From Nocardiopsis endophytica (GTDB lineage Bacteria > Actinomycetota > Actinomycetes > Streptosporangiales > Streptosporangiaceae), in NCBI RefSeq assembly GCF_027706725.1, contig NZ_JAQFWQ010000017.1, positions 1-64,000 on the forward strand: a stretch of 64,000 bases of DNA, in the 5' to 3' direction. Positions within the stretch are counted from its first letter, which is position 1. Each line of letters opens with the position of its first letter. The notes beneath the pieces were generated by a model that had not been told where the DNA came from, searched no databases, and worked only from the letters and a program-made list of their open reading frames with translations. The translations under genes and the position numbers were made by a program. Positions 53,501 to 60,837 of this stretch are shown here, one piece after another.

Positions 53501-54593
53501 CCAGCTCTTGGAGGTCCAGGAGCTGACATCGCGCGTGTCCTCAGGGGACATCAGCCGGGTCCTCAAGGGCCTGGAGATCCCGTTCGACCCGGAGCTGGAC
53601 ACCTCCGACCGCAAGCGGACCATCATCCAGCACGGTGCGGCGGTCCTCCAGAGCCTCCGCAAGGGCGGCTCGCGGCCCAATCAGCCCGAGTACCACCAGC
53701 TGGCGGACCGGCGCATGCTGCGCGCCCGGGAGGACCGCGCCCCGGTGGACATGGTGCTCGCGACGTCCATGCTGCAGGTGGGCGTCGACGTGTCCCGGTT
53801 CGGGCTGATGATGGTGACCGGCCAGCCCAAGAACACCGCCGAGTACATCCAGGCCTCCTCCCGCGTGGGCCGCGACGCCCGCCGCCCCGGCCTGGTGGTG
53901 ACGCTGTACAACTGGACGCGCCCCCGCGACCTGGCGCACTTCGAGGACTTCCGGAACTACCACGCCTCCTTCTACCGCGAGGTGGAGGCGCTGTCGGTGA
54001 CCCCGTTCACCCGCCGCTCGCTGGACCGGGGCACCGCGGCGGCGTTCGTGGCGGCCGTGCGCAACCTGGCCGAGGAGTACTCGCACAACGCCGACGCCCA
54101 CGACGTGGACCTCGACGGCGACGTGGTCGAGGACGTCACCCGGCACATGCTGGAGCGCGCCGAGACCGTGGGAGGCGACCGCGGGCGCGCCTACCTGGGC
54201 GAGCGCCTCAAGGTGCTGACGGACGTGTGGAAGCGCAAGCGGGACGGTTCGGCGCGGCTCGGCTATGAACGCGACTCCTTCGGATCCACCCGGCTGGTGG
54301 AACTGCTCAACCGCCCCGGCGAGGGCCCTTGGCTGGCGACCACCGTCGGCATGTCCATGCGTGAGACCGAGAACGAGGTCAATCTCCTCCTTCCCGGGGA
54401 CGCCCGCTTCCTGAATCCGCCGATCGGCGCACCGGAGTGGTCCTTCGCGGGCGCCACCGGCGACAGGGGCACGGATGGCGGCGGCACCGGCGGAGGCACG
54501 GACGAGGACGGCGCGGCGGACCCCGAGGACGACACCGACGAGCTCGGCCAGTCGGCCTTCGACAAGAAGCAGGACCGGGAGGGGAGCCGATGA
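50595..54593 (+). CDS. drmA: DISARM helicase DrmA
   Basis: This 1332-residue core DISARM protein carries a split SF2 helicase: FFPTGGGKTEAYLGL (Lys541), IQDELHLISG (Asp795-His798, a DELH box), and in the second lobe TSMLQVGVDVSRFG and SSRVGRDARRPG. A CPWCGAEL segment with downstream cysteines may bind zinc. DrmA works with DrmB on single-stranded or unmethylated invading DNA. The ATG overlaps the drmMI stop (TGATG), and the stop overlaps the drmB start (ATGA). Confidence 0.93.
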   Translation: MSSDGLFPNPNGEQTSLDANGASPSVSSAQEAHEKDTPADQQPPRTGPTLTDPQELIDRLDTPQTFSGASSYQVRDEFQELVARDLLGPWGGDYEEFAPNARGPRERYLVGMLGPRDKPAASHTADAGDLADTEAGIDGTAKGEEAGELPDVVTTQNLGHIWASSMGLAFSVADDTDALSVTASWGQYSRRSLTDDDGKSRTTWVREPCSYMREVRLDGDRNQRIGLTAADTDTPGVYLDVAVRPRDGRRTVELTLINGRRQPSTTPDTAWLFQARLAVTALDGGSPVFLPIDDPLDPARPAPPQADSEELHLRLLYRNQLSYARGRNVAVLEDADPGLRRARSLETTWLPTYDVAPTSAPSGPGTPLAGTELSMDALASASPEELATGLAPLADGYSAWLDEREAEIGDLPESLRSSAEAAVFKARRTAGRIRAGIGLLSDPATPGHGDALRAFRFANRVMADQRRHTEIGRLREDPDLAYAAAERAVRERGPSAASWRPFQLAFVLLNLPSLASPSHPERAASPDALVDLLFFPTGGGKTEAYLGLTAFTFAIRRLQGIVGSGQDARSGMAGVAVLMRYTLRLLTAQQFQRAAALVCAAEVERRADPGTWGEEPFRIGLWVGAGVSPNWYTDAEEQIRNAREAGHGERTNVLQTLACPWCGAELTAQRDLVPDPVARRVRLFCPNGEGADACPFSQRASSEGLPILTVDEEIYRYTPSLVIATVDKLARLPWSGYAGMLFGRVREQCPRHGFRHDDLDRRTDCRSRHIARAGYPAAASRPVPRLRPPDLIIQDELHLISGALGTTVGLFESAVDRLCTWTAPDGARTAPKIVASTATTKRANDQVRGVFARDLQIFPPQATDVADTFFSQQVAITEKDPGRRYMGVCAHGVRLKSAEIRLAEILLIAGQTMFDKHGEAADPYMTTVGYFNATRELAGMRRYVDDDVVTRVRRNGRAKGLSNRLQGTTQLLEVQELTSRVSSGDISRVLKGLEIPFDPELDTSDRKRTIIQHGAAVLQSLRKGGSRPNQPEYHQLADRRMLRAREDRAPVDMVLATSMLQVGVDVSRFGLMMVTGQPKNTAEYIQASSRVGRDARRPGLVVTLYNWTRPRDLAHFEDFRNYHASFYREVEALSVTPFTRRSLDRGTAAAFVAAVRNLAEEYSHNADAHDVDLDGDVVEDVTRHMLERAETVGGDRGRAYLGERLKVLTDVWKRKRDGSARLGYERDSFGSTRLVELLNRPGEGPWLATTVGMSMRETENEVNLLLPGDARFLNPPIGAPEWSFAGATGDRGTDGGGTGGGTDEDGAADPEDDTDELGQSAFDKKQDREGSR

Positions 54594-56506
54594 GCGCCCA
54601 GAGCGGCAAGTACCGGCGCCGGGTCGGCGCCGTCCGCCCCAGCCACCTCATGTTCACCACCGGAGTGGGCGCGCTGGTGGACCTGCCGAACGTCTCGGTG
54701 CTGGTGCGCGGCGTGGACGACTGGGACTACGACGACGTCCCCGACTGGGAGCCGATCGCCGAACCCCGGCTGCTGCGCGAGCTCAACAAGTTCCACGACG
54801 GCCGCCACGTCGAACAGCTCCGCCCGGCGCCGTGGCTGGACGGCCTGGACGCCGACCCCAACGGGCCGGCCGCGCGCGTCGGGGTGCCGGTGGTGCCGTT
54901 CCCGACGTGGCTGCGGTGCACGGCCTGCAACGAGCTCGCCGGTCTGGACTCCAAGGCCTTCGACTTCGAGAACGACAAGGCGCGCAAGCCGCAGGACGCG
55001 CGCTTCTTCCACCAGGGATGCCGGAAGAAGCGGAAGCCCCCGCTGGCGGTCGCTGCCCGCTTCGTGCTGGCCTGCTCGCGCGGGCACCTGGACGACTTCC
55101 CCTACACGCACTTCGTGCACAAGGGCGGTGCGTGCCCCAAGGCGCCCCAGCCCAAGCTCCAGATGGACGACCGCGGCGGCAACATCGGCGCCAACGTCTC
55201 GATCCGCTGTATGGCGTGCGGTGTACGGCGCAACATCCGCGACGCCCTGGGCGAGCGCGGGCGCGACGAGCTGCCCGCCTGCCGGGGGCGCCACCCCCAC
55301 CTGGGCACGTTCAAGCAGACGGGCTGTAAGGAGCGGCCGGTCGTGCTGGTGGTGGGGGCGTCCAACCAGTGGTTCGCCCAGACCATGTCGGTGCTGTCGG
55401 TGCCCGAGGGCGGGGCGAGCGAGCTCCGGCTGAAGGTTGAGGAGCAGTGGGACCAGCTGTCCACGCTGCCGCCCATGATGTACGAGTGGGCCCGGGAGAA
55501 CTCCCCGGTGATGCGCGCATTCGCCAAGTGGGGCGACGACGAGATCGCCGCCATGGTGGAGGAGGTCCGCGCCGCCAAGGAGGCCGAAGCCTCCGGCGGC
55601 TCCGGTGCCGAAGAGGACCAGGGCCCGCCCGACCTGCTCACCCCCGAATGGGAGATCTTCTCCGCCCCCGAGGCGCCGGAGCCCACGGAGGACTTCGCGC
55701 TCTACCGCTTCCCCGAAGGGGTCCCCGAGGCGCTGACGCCGTACTTCTCGGACGTGGTCCAGGCCGAGCGGCTGCGCGAGGTGCGCGCCCTGACCGCCTT
55801 CACCCGCCTGGACGCTCCCGACCCCGAGGACCCGAACCTGGTCTCGCGCGCGCCGCTCGGCCGCGGCGAGCTGACCTGGGTCCCGGCGAGCGAGGTGCGC
55901 GGCGAGGGCATCTTCCTCCGCGTGCCTGAAGACGCGCTTCGCGGGTGGGAGGAGCGCATCGCGGGCACCGAGGCTCTGCGCCTGCACCAGGAGGCCTACA
56001 GGCAGTTCCGCGTCAACCGCTACTCCGGGCGCATCCCCGGCGGGTTCGACCCGATGCGGCTGTGGCCGGGGGCGCGCTATATCGCGCTGCATACGCTGTC
56101 CCATCTGCTGATCCGCACGATCGCCATCGAGTGCGGCTACAACGCGGCCAGCCTGTCCGAGCGCATCTACGCCGGGAACGAGGAGGACCCGCGCGGCGGG
56201 ATCCTCGTCTACACCGCGGTCCCCGACGCCGAAGGCACCCTGGGCGGCCTGGTGTCCCAGGCCGAGCCCGAGCGCCTGGTCCCGCTGGTGGACAAGGCGC
56301 TCACGGGCGCGATGCGGTGCTCGTCGGACCCGCTGTGCCGCGAGCGCCTGCCCCAGGCGCACGCCGACTTCCTGCACGGGGCCGCGTGCCACGTGTGCCT
56401 GTTCGTGTCCGAGACCACCTGCGAGAAGGGCAACCGCTTCCTGGACCGCCGCTTCGTCGTCCCGGTGGACGACCCGAAGCTGGCGCTGTACCCGGACCTG
56501 CCGTAA
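54590..56506 (+). CDS. drmB: DISARM DUF1998 protein DrmB
   Basis: This 638-residue core DISARM protein ends in a DUF1998 domain with its cysteine cluster (CSSDPLC, then ACHVCLFVSETTCEKGN). Two further cysteine pairs earlier (CTACNE and CMACG) suggest more zinc sites. In the known complex DrmA and DrmB form the DNA-engaging core. Overlap with drmA and the 11-base gap to drmC show one operon. Confidence 0.92.
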   Translation: MSAQSGKYRRRVGAVRPSHLMFTTGVGALVDLPNVSVLVRGVDDWDYDDVPDWEPIAEPRLLRELNKFHDGRHVEQLRPAPWLDGLDADPNGPAARVGVPVVPFPTWLRCTACNELAGLDSKAFDFENDKARKPQDARFFHQGCRKKRKPPLAVAARFVLACSRGHLDDFPYTHFVHKGGACPKAPQPKLQMDDRGGNIGANVSIRCMACGVRRNIRDALGERGRDELPACRGRHPHLGTFKQTGCKERPVVLVVGASNQWFAQTMSVLSVPEGGASELRLKVEEQWDQLSTLPPMMYEWARENSPVMRAFAKWGDDEIAAMVEEVRAAKEAEASGGSGAEEDQGPPDLLTPEWEIFSAPEAPEPTEDFALYRFPEGVPEALTPYFSDVVQAERLREVRALTAFTRLDAPDPEDPNLVSRAPLGRGELTWVPASEVRGEGIFLRVPEDALRGWEERIAGTEALRLHQEAYRQFRVNRYSGRIPGGFDPMRLWPGARYIALHTLSHLLIRTIAIECGYNAASLSERIYAGNEEDPRGGILVYTAVPDAEGTLGGLVSQAEPERLVPLVDKALTGAMRCSSDPLCRERLPQAHADFLHGAACHVCLFVSETTCEKGNRFLDRRFVVPVDDPKLALYPDLP

Positions 56507-56517
56507 CGGGGGCGGGG

Positions 56518-57306
56518 ATGAGCGATCCGCTGGACAGACCGGGCCCACCCGCGTTCGAGGCGGCGGCGGCCCAGGCCGCCCCCCGCCTCGGCGGCGCGCT
56601 GCTGCGCGAGGTGGCCGACCGCATCGCGGGCGGCTGGCCCGACCAAGCGATCCTGGGCTCCTCACGGGACGCCGGCGCCGTCGCGCCGCTGCTGGAGGCC
56701 CGCAGGTCCGGCGCCGTGCCCCAGGCGGAGGCCGCGGCCTACCTGCGGGGCCTGGCCGCCGGGTACGTCCGGGGCAGCGGCGCGGTCTCCGTGGAGACGG
56801 TGTGGAGCGGACCGGCCAGCCACGCCGTTCCCATCCGGGCGACCGCGCAGGCCTTGTTGGAGGTCGTCGAGGAGGCCCACTCCGAACTGGTGCTGATGAC
56901 CTACTCGGCCCGGCGCAACGACGCCATCCGCGGCGCCCTCGCCTCCGCGGCGGGGCGGGGCGTGCGCATCGACGTGGTGGTGGAGACGCTCGAAGGGGCC
57001 GGCAGCGCCTTGGGCGGCGACGAGCCCGGGGCCGCCTTCGCCGGGCTGGACGGGGTCGACCTGTGGCACTGGCCGACCGCGCTGCGCGAGGAGAAGGGCG
57101 CCAAGTCGCACGCCAAGCTGGCGGTGGCCGACCGGCGGGTCCTGCTGGTCTCGAGCGCCAACCTGACCCAGTCGGGCGTGGCCCGGAACATCGAGGCCGG
57201 CCTGCTCGTGCGCGGGGGCGATGCCCCTCGGCGGGTGGCCGAGCACATCGCCGAGCTGCGGGCGCGCAAGGTGCTCGCGCCGCTGGCGACGGGCGGTGCG
57301 GCGTGA
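56518..57306 (+). CDS. drmC: DISARM phospholipase-D-type nuclease DrmC
   Basis: This 262-residue protein of the PLD superfamily has one HxKxxxxD motif (HAKLAVAD, His198, Lys200, Asp205) followed by SSANLTQSG, and an upstream LVLMTYSAR strand. A single motif implies dimerisation for catalysis. DrmC is reported as dispensable for part of DISARM activity. ATG 56518 follows a G-rich leader, and the stop overlaps the next start (GTGA). Confidence 0.9.
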   Translation: MSDPLDRPGPPAFEAAAAQAAPRLGGALLREVADRIAGGWPDQAILGSSRDAGAVAPLLEARRSGAVPQAEAAAYLRGLAAGYVRGSGAVSVETVWSGPASHAVPIRATAQALLEVVEEAHSELVLMTYSARRNDAIRGALASAAGRGVRIDVVVETLEGAGSALGGDEPGAAFAGLDGVDLWHWPTALREEKGAKSHAKLAVADRRVLLVSSANLTQSGVARNIEAGLLVRGGDAPRRVAEHIAELRARKVLAPLATGGAA

Positions 57307-59111
57307 GCGGGCCCGCGGTCGTCAGTGCCGCCGACATCGCCCGGCTCACGGGCGTCGGGCGGTCGGCGGTCAGCAACTGGCGCCGCCGTTTCGCCGACTT
57401 CCCCCGGCCCGTCGCCGGGGCGCCGACCAACCCGCTGTTCGCCATGGACCAGGTCGAGCGGTGGTGCCTGGAACGAGGCAAGCCGTTCGAGGCCGACGAC
57501 GTGGACCGCCTCTGGCAGCGGGTCCAGGCGGAGGTGGAAGGGGTCCGGCTCGCCGAGTTCATCGCGCACGCGGGTGCGTCCCTCATCAGTCCGCGCGGCA
57601 CCGCCCTGCCCGAGCCGCCGCAGGAGTGGAGCCCGCTCTTCGACGAGCTCGCCAGGGCGGCCGAGCGCGCCGCGGAGGACGGCGCCGGCGGTGCGAGCGG
57701 CGTCTTCTCCCGCCTGTGCGAACGCTTCCGGGCCGCCCGCGAGCGGGCCTCGGAGGTGGACCCGGAAGTGGCCGAGGCCATGGCCGAACTCGCGGGCATC
57801 GAGCGCGGCTCCTCGGTGTTCGACCCGGCGTGCGGGACGGGCGTGCTCCTGCGGGCCGCCGCCGCCCGCGGGGCCTCGGTGCTCTGGGGCCAGGACCGTG
57901 AGCCCGCGCACGCCGAGATCACACGCGCACGCCTGGTCCTCATGGGCGGCGAGGTGGAGGTGGCCGCCGCCGACTCGCTGAGGGACGACGCCTTCAGTGA
58001 CCGGCGGGCCGACGCGGCGCTGTGCGACCCTCCCTTCCGCGACCGCCACTGGGGCTGGGAGGAGCTCGCCGACGACGACCGCTGGGCCTATGGGACCCCG
58101 GCGCGCGGCGAGAGCGAGCTGGCGTGGGTCCAGCACTGCCTGGCCCGCGTCCGGCCGGGCGGTGTCGCCGTGGTGCGGGTCCCGGCCTCGGCGGCCCACC
58201 GCCCCTCCGGACGCCGGGTGCGCGAGGCCCTGGCGTCGTCGGGGGCGCTGCGCACCGTCGCCGAGCTCCCCGGCGCCCAGTCCCTGGTGTGGGTGCTCGA
58301 CCACCCCGATGAACAGGCGGGACGGCCGTCCGCGGATGTGGAGTTCGTCCGCGGCCTGCTCACCGCCGAGGGGGCCTGGTCGTCCTTCCTGGACCGCGCG
58401 GAGCTGCTGGGCGCGGCCGACCTGCGGCCCTCCAGCCACGTCACGCCGGGCACCCCGGAATCCTCCTACGCGAAGGGGCGCGCGGCGCTGCTGGCGGCCC
58501 TCCACGACCTGGCGAAGGCCCCTCCGGAACTCGCCCCGAACGATGTCCCCTCCGCCGCCGCGAGCATCGCGGAACTGGTCGGCGATGGGGTGGTGGAGGT
58601 GCAGGCCGCCCCCTTGGCGGCCCCGGCCGACCGGGGCACCGTCCCCCTGCTCACCCACAAGGACCTGCGGGAGGGGCGGGAGCCCACCGGCCGGACCACC
58701 GAAGAGCCCGGACGGGTCGTCCTGCGGCCGGGCGATGTGGTCGCATCCGCCTCGGGGGACGCTCCGCCCCGGGTCGCCGGGGAGGCGGAATCGGGGGCCG
58801 CGATCGGCGCCAGGCTGGTCATACTGCGCACCGACCCCGAGCGGGTGGACCCGCACTACCTGGCGGCGGCCCTCTCCTCCGGCCCCGTCCACAGGTTCCG
58901 CGGCGACCCCCTCAAGGCCCGCATCGCCGTGCTTCCGTTGGACAGGCAGCGCGCCCACGTCCGGGCGCTGCGAAGACTCGCCGACACCGAGCGGCGCCTG
59001 GCGCGTGTGGCCGAACTCGGCGCCCGCGTCGTCGACGCCGGACGGTGCGGCCTGTCCGACCGTGCCCTTGCCCCCGCGATCCCCCGTGCCCCCGAGGAGA
59101 CACCCCCATGA
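57303..59111 (+). CDS. HTH-DNA methylase with specificity-like C-terminus, coupled to DISARM
   Basis: This 602-residue protein opens with a helix-turn-helix/excisionase-like domain (ADIARLTGVGRSAVSNWRRRF, then AMDQVERWC). A HsdM-like adenine methylase follows, with motif I FDPACGTG (Asp174) and motif IV CDPPF (Asp242). The C-terminal third resembles a type I S-subunit half (LLTHKDLREG, RPGDVVASASG, IGARLVILRTDPERVDPHYLA). It is not part of the canonical DISARM set, but its start lies inside the drmC stop and its stop inside the kinase start. Its role as second modifier or as regulator of the operon is open. Confidence 0.83.
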   Translation: MSGPAVVSAADIARLTGVGRSAVSNWRRRFADFPRPVAGAPTNPLFAMDQVERWCLERGKPFEADDVDRLWQRVQAEVEGVRLAEFIAHAGASLISPRGTALPEPPQEWSPLFDELARAAERAAEDGAGGASGVFSRLCERFRAARERASEVDPEVAEAMAELAGIERGSSVFDPACGTGVLLRAAAARGASVLWGQDREPAHAEITRARLVLMGGEVEVAAADSLRDDAFSDRRADAALCDPPFRDRHWGWEELADDDRWAYGTPARGESELAWVQHCLARVRPGGVAVVRVPASAAHRPSGRRVREALASSGALRTVAELPGAQSLVWVLDHPDEQAGRPSADVEFVRGLLTAEGAWSSFLDRAELLGAADLRPSSHVTPGTPESSYAKGRAALLAALHDLAKAPPELAPNDVPSAAASIAELVGDGVVEVQAAPLAAPADRGTVPLLTHKDLREGREPTGRTTEEPGRVVLRPGDVVASASGDAPPRVAGEAESGAAIGARLVILRTDPERVDPHYLAAALSSGPVHRFRGDPLKARIAVLPLDRQRAHVRALRRLADTERRLARVAELGARVVDAGRCGLSDRALAPAIPRAPEETPP

Positions 59112-60769
59112 GCGGCGACGCCCACGGCCCCAGTCCCCTGCTCGCCGAGCGCTATGAGCTGAACCCGGTCCCGATGGCGCGGGGCGGGATGGGCGAGGTC
59201 TGGGAGGGCCACGACACCCGCCTCGACCGCGAGGTCGCCGTCAAGTTCATCCGCTTCCCCGATGGGGAGCGCAACGACGACCTGGTGCGCAGGTTCGTCC
59301 GGGAGTCCCGCATCACCGCGCGGCTGTGCCACCCCGGCGTTCCCGCCGTCTACGACGCGGGGACCGAGGACGGGCGCCCCTACCTGGTGATGCAGCGCAT
59401 CCACGGGATCAGCGTCGCCGACCTGGTCGCCGAGCAGGAGCGGCTGCCGGTGGGCTGGGCGGCGGCGATCGCCGCCCAGGTGTGCGCGGTGCTCACCGCC
59501 GCGCACCGCCGGTCGCTGGTGCACCGCGACCTCAAGCCCGCCAACCTGATGCTGGAGCCGGACGGCACCGTCAAGGTGCTCGACTTCGGACTGGCCGTGG
59601 CTCTGGACCGGTCGGACGGCTCGCGGATCACCCGGACGGGCGACTCGCCCGGCACGCCCGCCTACATGGCGCCCGAGCAGGTCATGAGCGGCATGAGCAC
59701 GCCCCAGACCGACCTGTACTCGCTGGGCTGCACGCTGCACGAGATGCTGACCGGCCGCCGCGTGTTCACCGGGTCCACCCCGTTCGCCGTCATGCACAAG
59801 CAGGTCCACGAGCGCCCGCGGCCGGTACGGGAGCTGCGCCCGGACGTGCCCGCCGACCTGGACGCGGTGATCGACCTGCTGCTCGAGAAGCGGCCGGAGG
59901 ACCGCCCCGCCGACGCCGGCGAGGTGTACCGGCGCATGCTCGACTTCGCTGCGGGCCTGGGCCCGATCCCCGGCGTGCTCGACCCGCCGGCGGTGCCCAG
60001 CCCGACGCGCATGCAGGCCTCCGTCCTGGAGAGGGTCTTCTCCGAGACGCTTCCGGACGGCGGCGCGGGGAGCGGCGAAGGGGATCCGGCGCGCACAGAG
60101 GGGGCGACCGGCGCGGACGGGGGCGTGGGCGGTGCGCAGGCTCCCGGAGGCCGCCCTGAGACCGCACCCGAGACCGTGAGCGTGTCGATGACGCGCCCGG
60201 ACATCGCCCGCGCGCGGTCCGAGGCGGCGGCGCTGGCCGGGTCCTCCCGGTACCGGCAGGCCGCCGACGTGCTCGAAGCCGCCGCGGCCACGGCTCGGGC
60301 GGTCTTCGCCTCCGACGACACCGACGTCATCGCACTGCGCACGGACCTGGCCAACGTCCTGTTCGAAGGCGGCGACTTCCGGGCCGCCGAACCGGTCTTC
60401 TCGGCGCTGGCGGCCGACCTCGCCCGTTCGCAGGACCCCTCCGACGTGTCCCTGGTGTTCCGCTGCCGCCTCCAGGCCGCCACCTGCCGCGCGCTGGCCG
60501 GGGAGACGGGCCCGGCCCTCACCGGCCTCAAGGCTCTGCTCGTGGACGAGGAGCGCACCTACGGCCCGGACGACCCCCGCCCCTTGGAGCTGCGGCGGCA
60601 GATCGGCCTCCTCCAGCGGGGCGTCGGCGAGCACGCCGCGGCCGATGCCACGCTGCGCGCTCTCGCGAAGGACCTGCTGCGCATCCACGGACCGGACCAT
60701 CCGGGCCTCGAGCAGATCTCCGATCTCCTCGACCCCCCGCTCTACGGCGGCGACACGACCGCCCCATAG
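59108..60769 (+). CDS. Ser/Thr protein kinase with C-terminal TPR-like region, in the DISARM operon
   Basis: This 553-residue kinase is of the bacterial PknB type with all catalytic motifs: ARGGMGEVWEG, VAVKFI, HRDLKPANL (His139-Asp141), DFGLA (Asp159) and GTPAYMAPEQ. After an Ala/Gly-rich linker the C-terminal 180 residues form helical repeats like TPRs (RQAADVLEAAAATARAVF, AEPVFSALAADLARS). No membrane helix is present, so it is cytosolic. Its ATG overlaps the methylase stop, so it is translated with the DISARM set. Phosphorylation of a DISARM component is a natural hypothesis. PglW in Pgl/BREX type 2 is a precedent. Confidence 0.88.
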   Translation: MSGDAHGPSPLLAERYELNPVPMARGGMGEVWEGHDTRLDREVAVKFIRFPDGERNDDLVRRFVRESRITARLCHPGVPAVYDAGTEDGRPYLVMQRIHGISVADLVAEQERLPVGWAAAIAAQVCAVLTAAHRRSLVHRDLKPANLMLEPDGTVKVLDFGLAVALDRSDGSRITRTGDSPGTPAYMAPEQVMSGMSTPQTDLYSLGCTLHEMLTGRRVFTGSTPFAVMHKQVHERPRPVRELRPDVPADLDAVIDLLLEKRPEDRPADAGEVYRRMLDFAAGLGPIPGVLDPPAVPSPTRMQASVLERVFSETLPDGGAGSGEGDPARTEGATGADGGVGGAQAPGGRPETAPETVSVSMTRPDIARARSEAAALAGSSRYRQAADVLEAAAATARAVFASDDTDVIALRTDLANVLFEGGDFRAAEPVFSALAADLARSQDPSDVSLVFRCRLQAATCRALAGETGPALTGLKALLVDEERTYGPDDPRPLELRRQIGLLQRGVGEHAAADATLRALAKDLLRIHGPDHPGLEQISDLLDPPLYGGDTTAP

Positions 60770-60837
60770 CCGTACCGCCGCGCCGCCGCGCCGCTCTTCT
60801 CCCCCCCCCGGCCCCGGTTCAGAAAGTGAGACCCCCC

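Noticed and set aside
54263-57943. Long minus-strand frame opposite drmB, drmC and the HTH-methylase
   Set aside because: No recognisable domain or ribosome site. The plus-strand genes carry full motif sets.
60801-60809. Nine-C tract between kinase and helicase genes as a phase-variation site
   Set aside because: It is intergenic, not in a coding frame, and runs of C are expected at this base composition. No promoter spacing depends on it.
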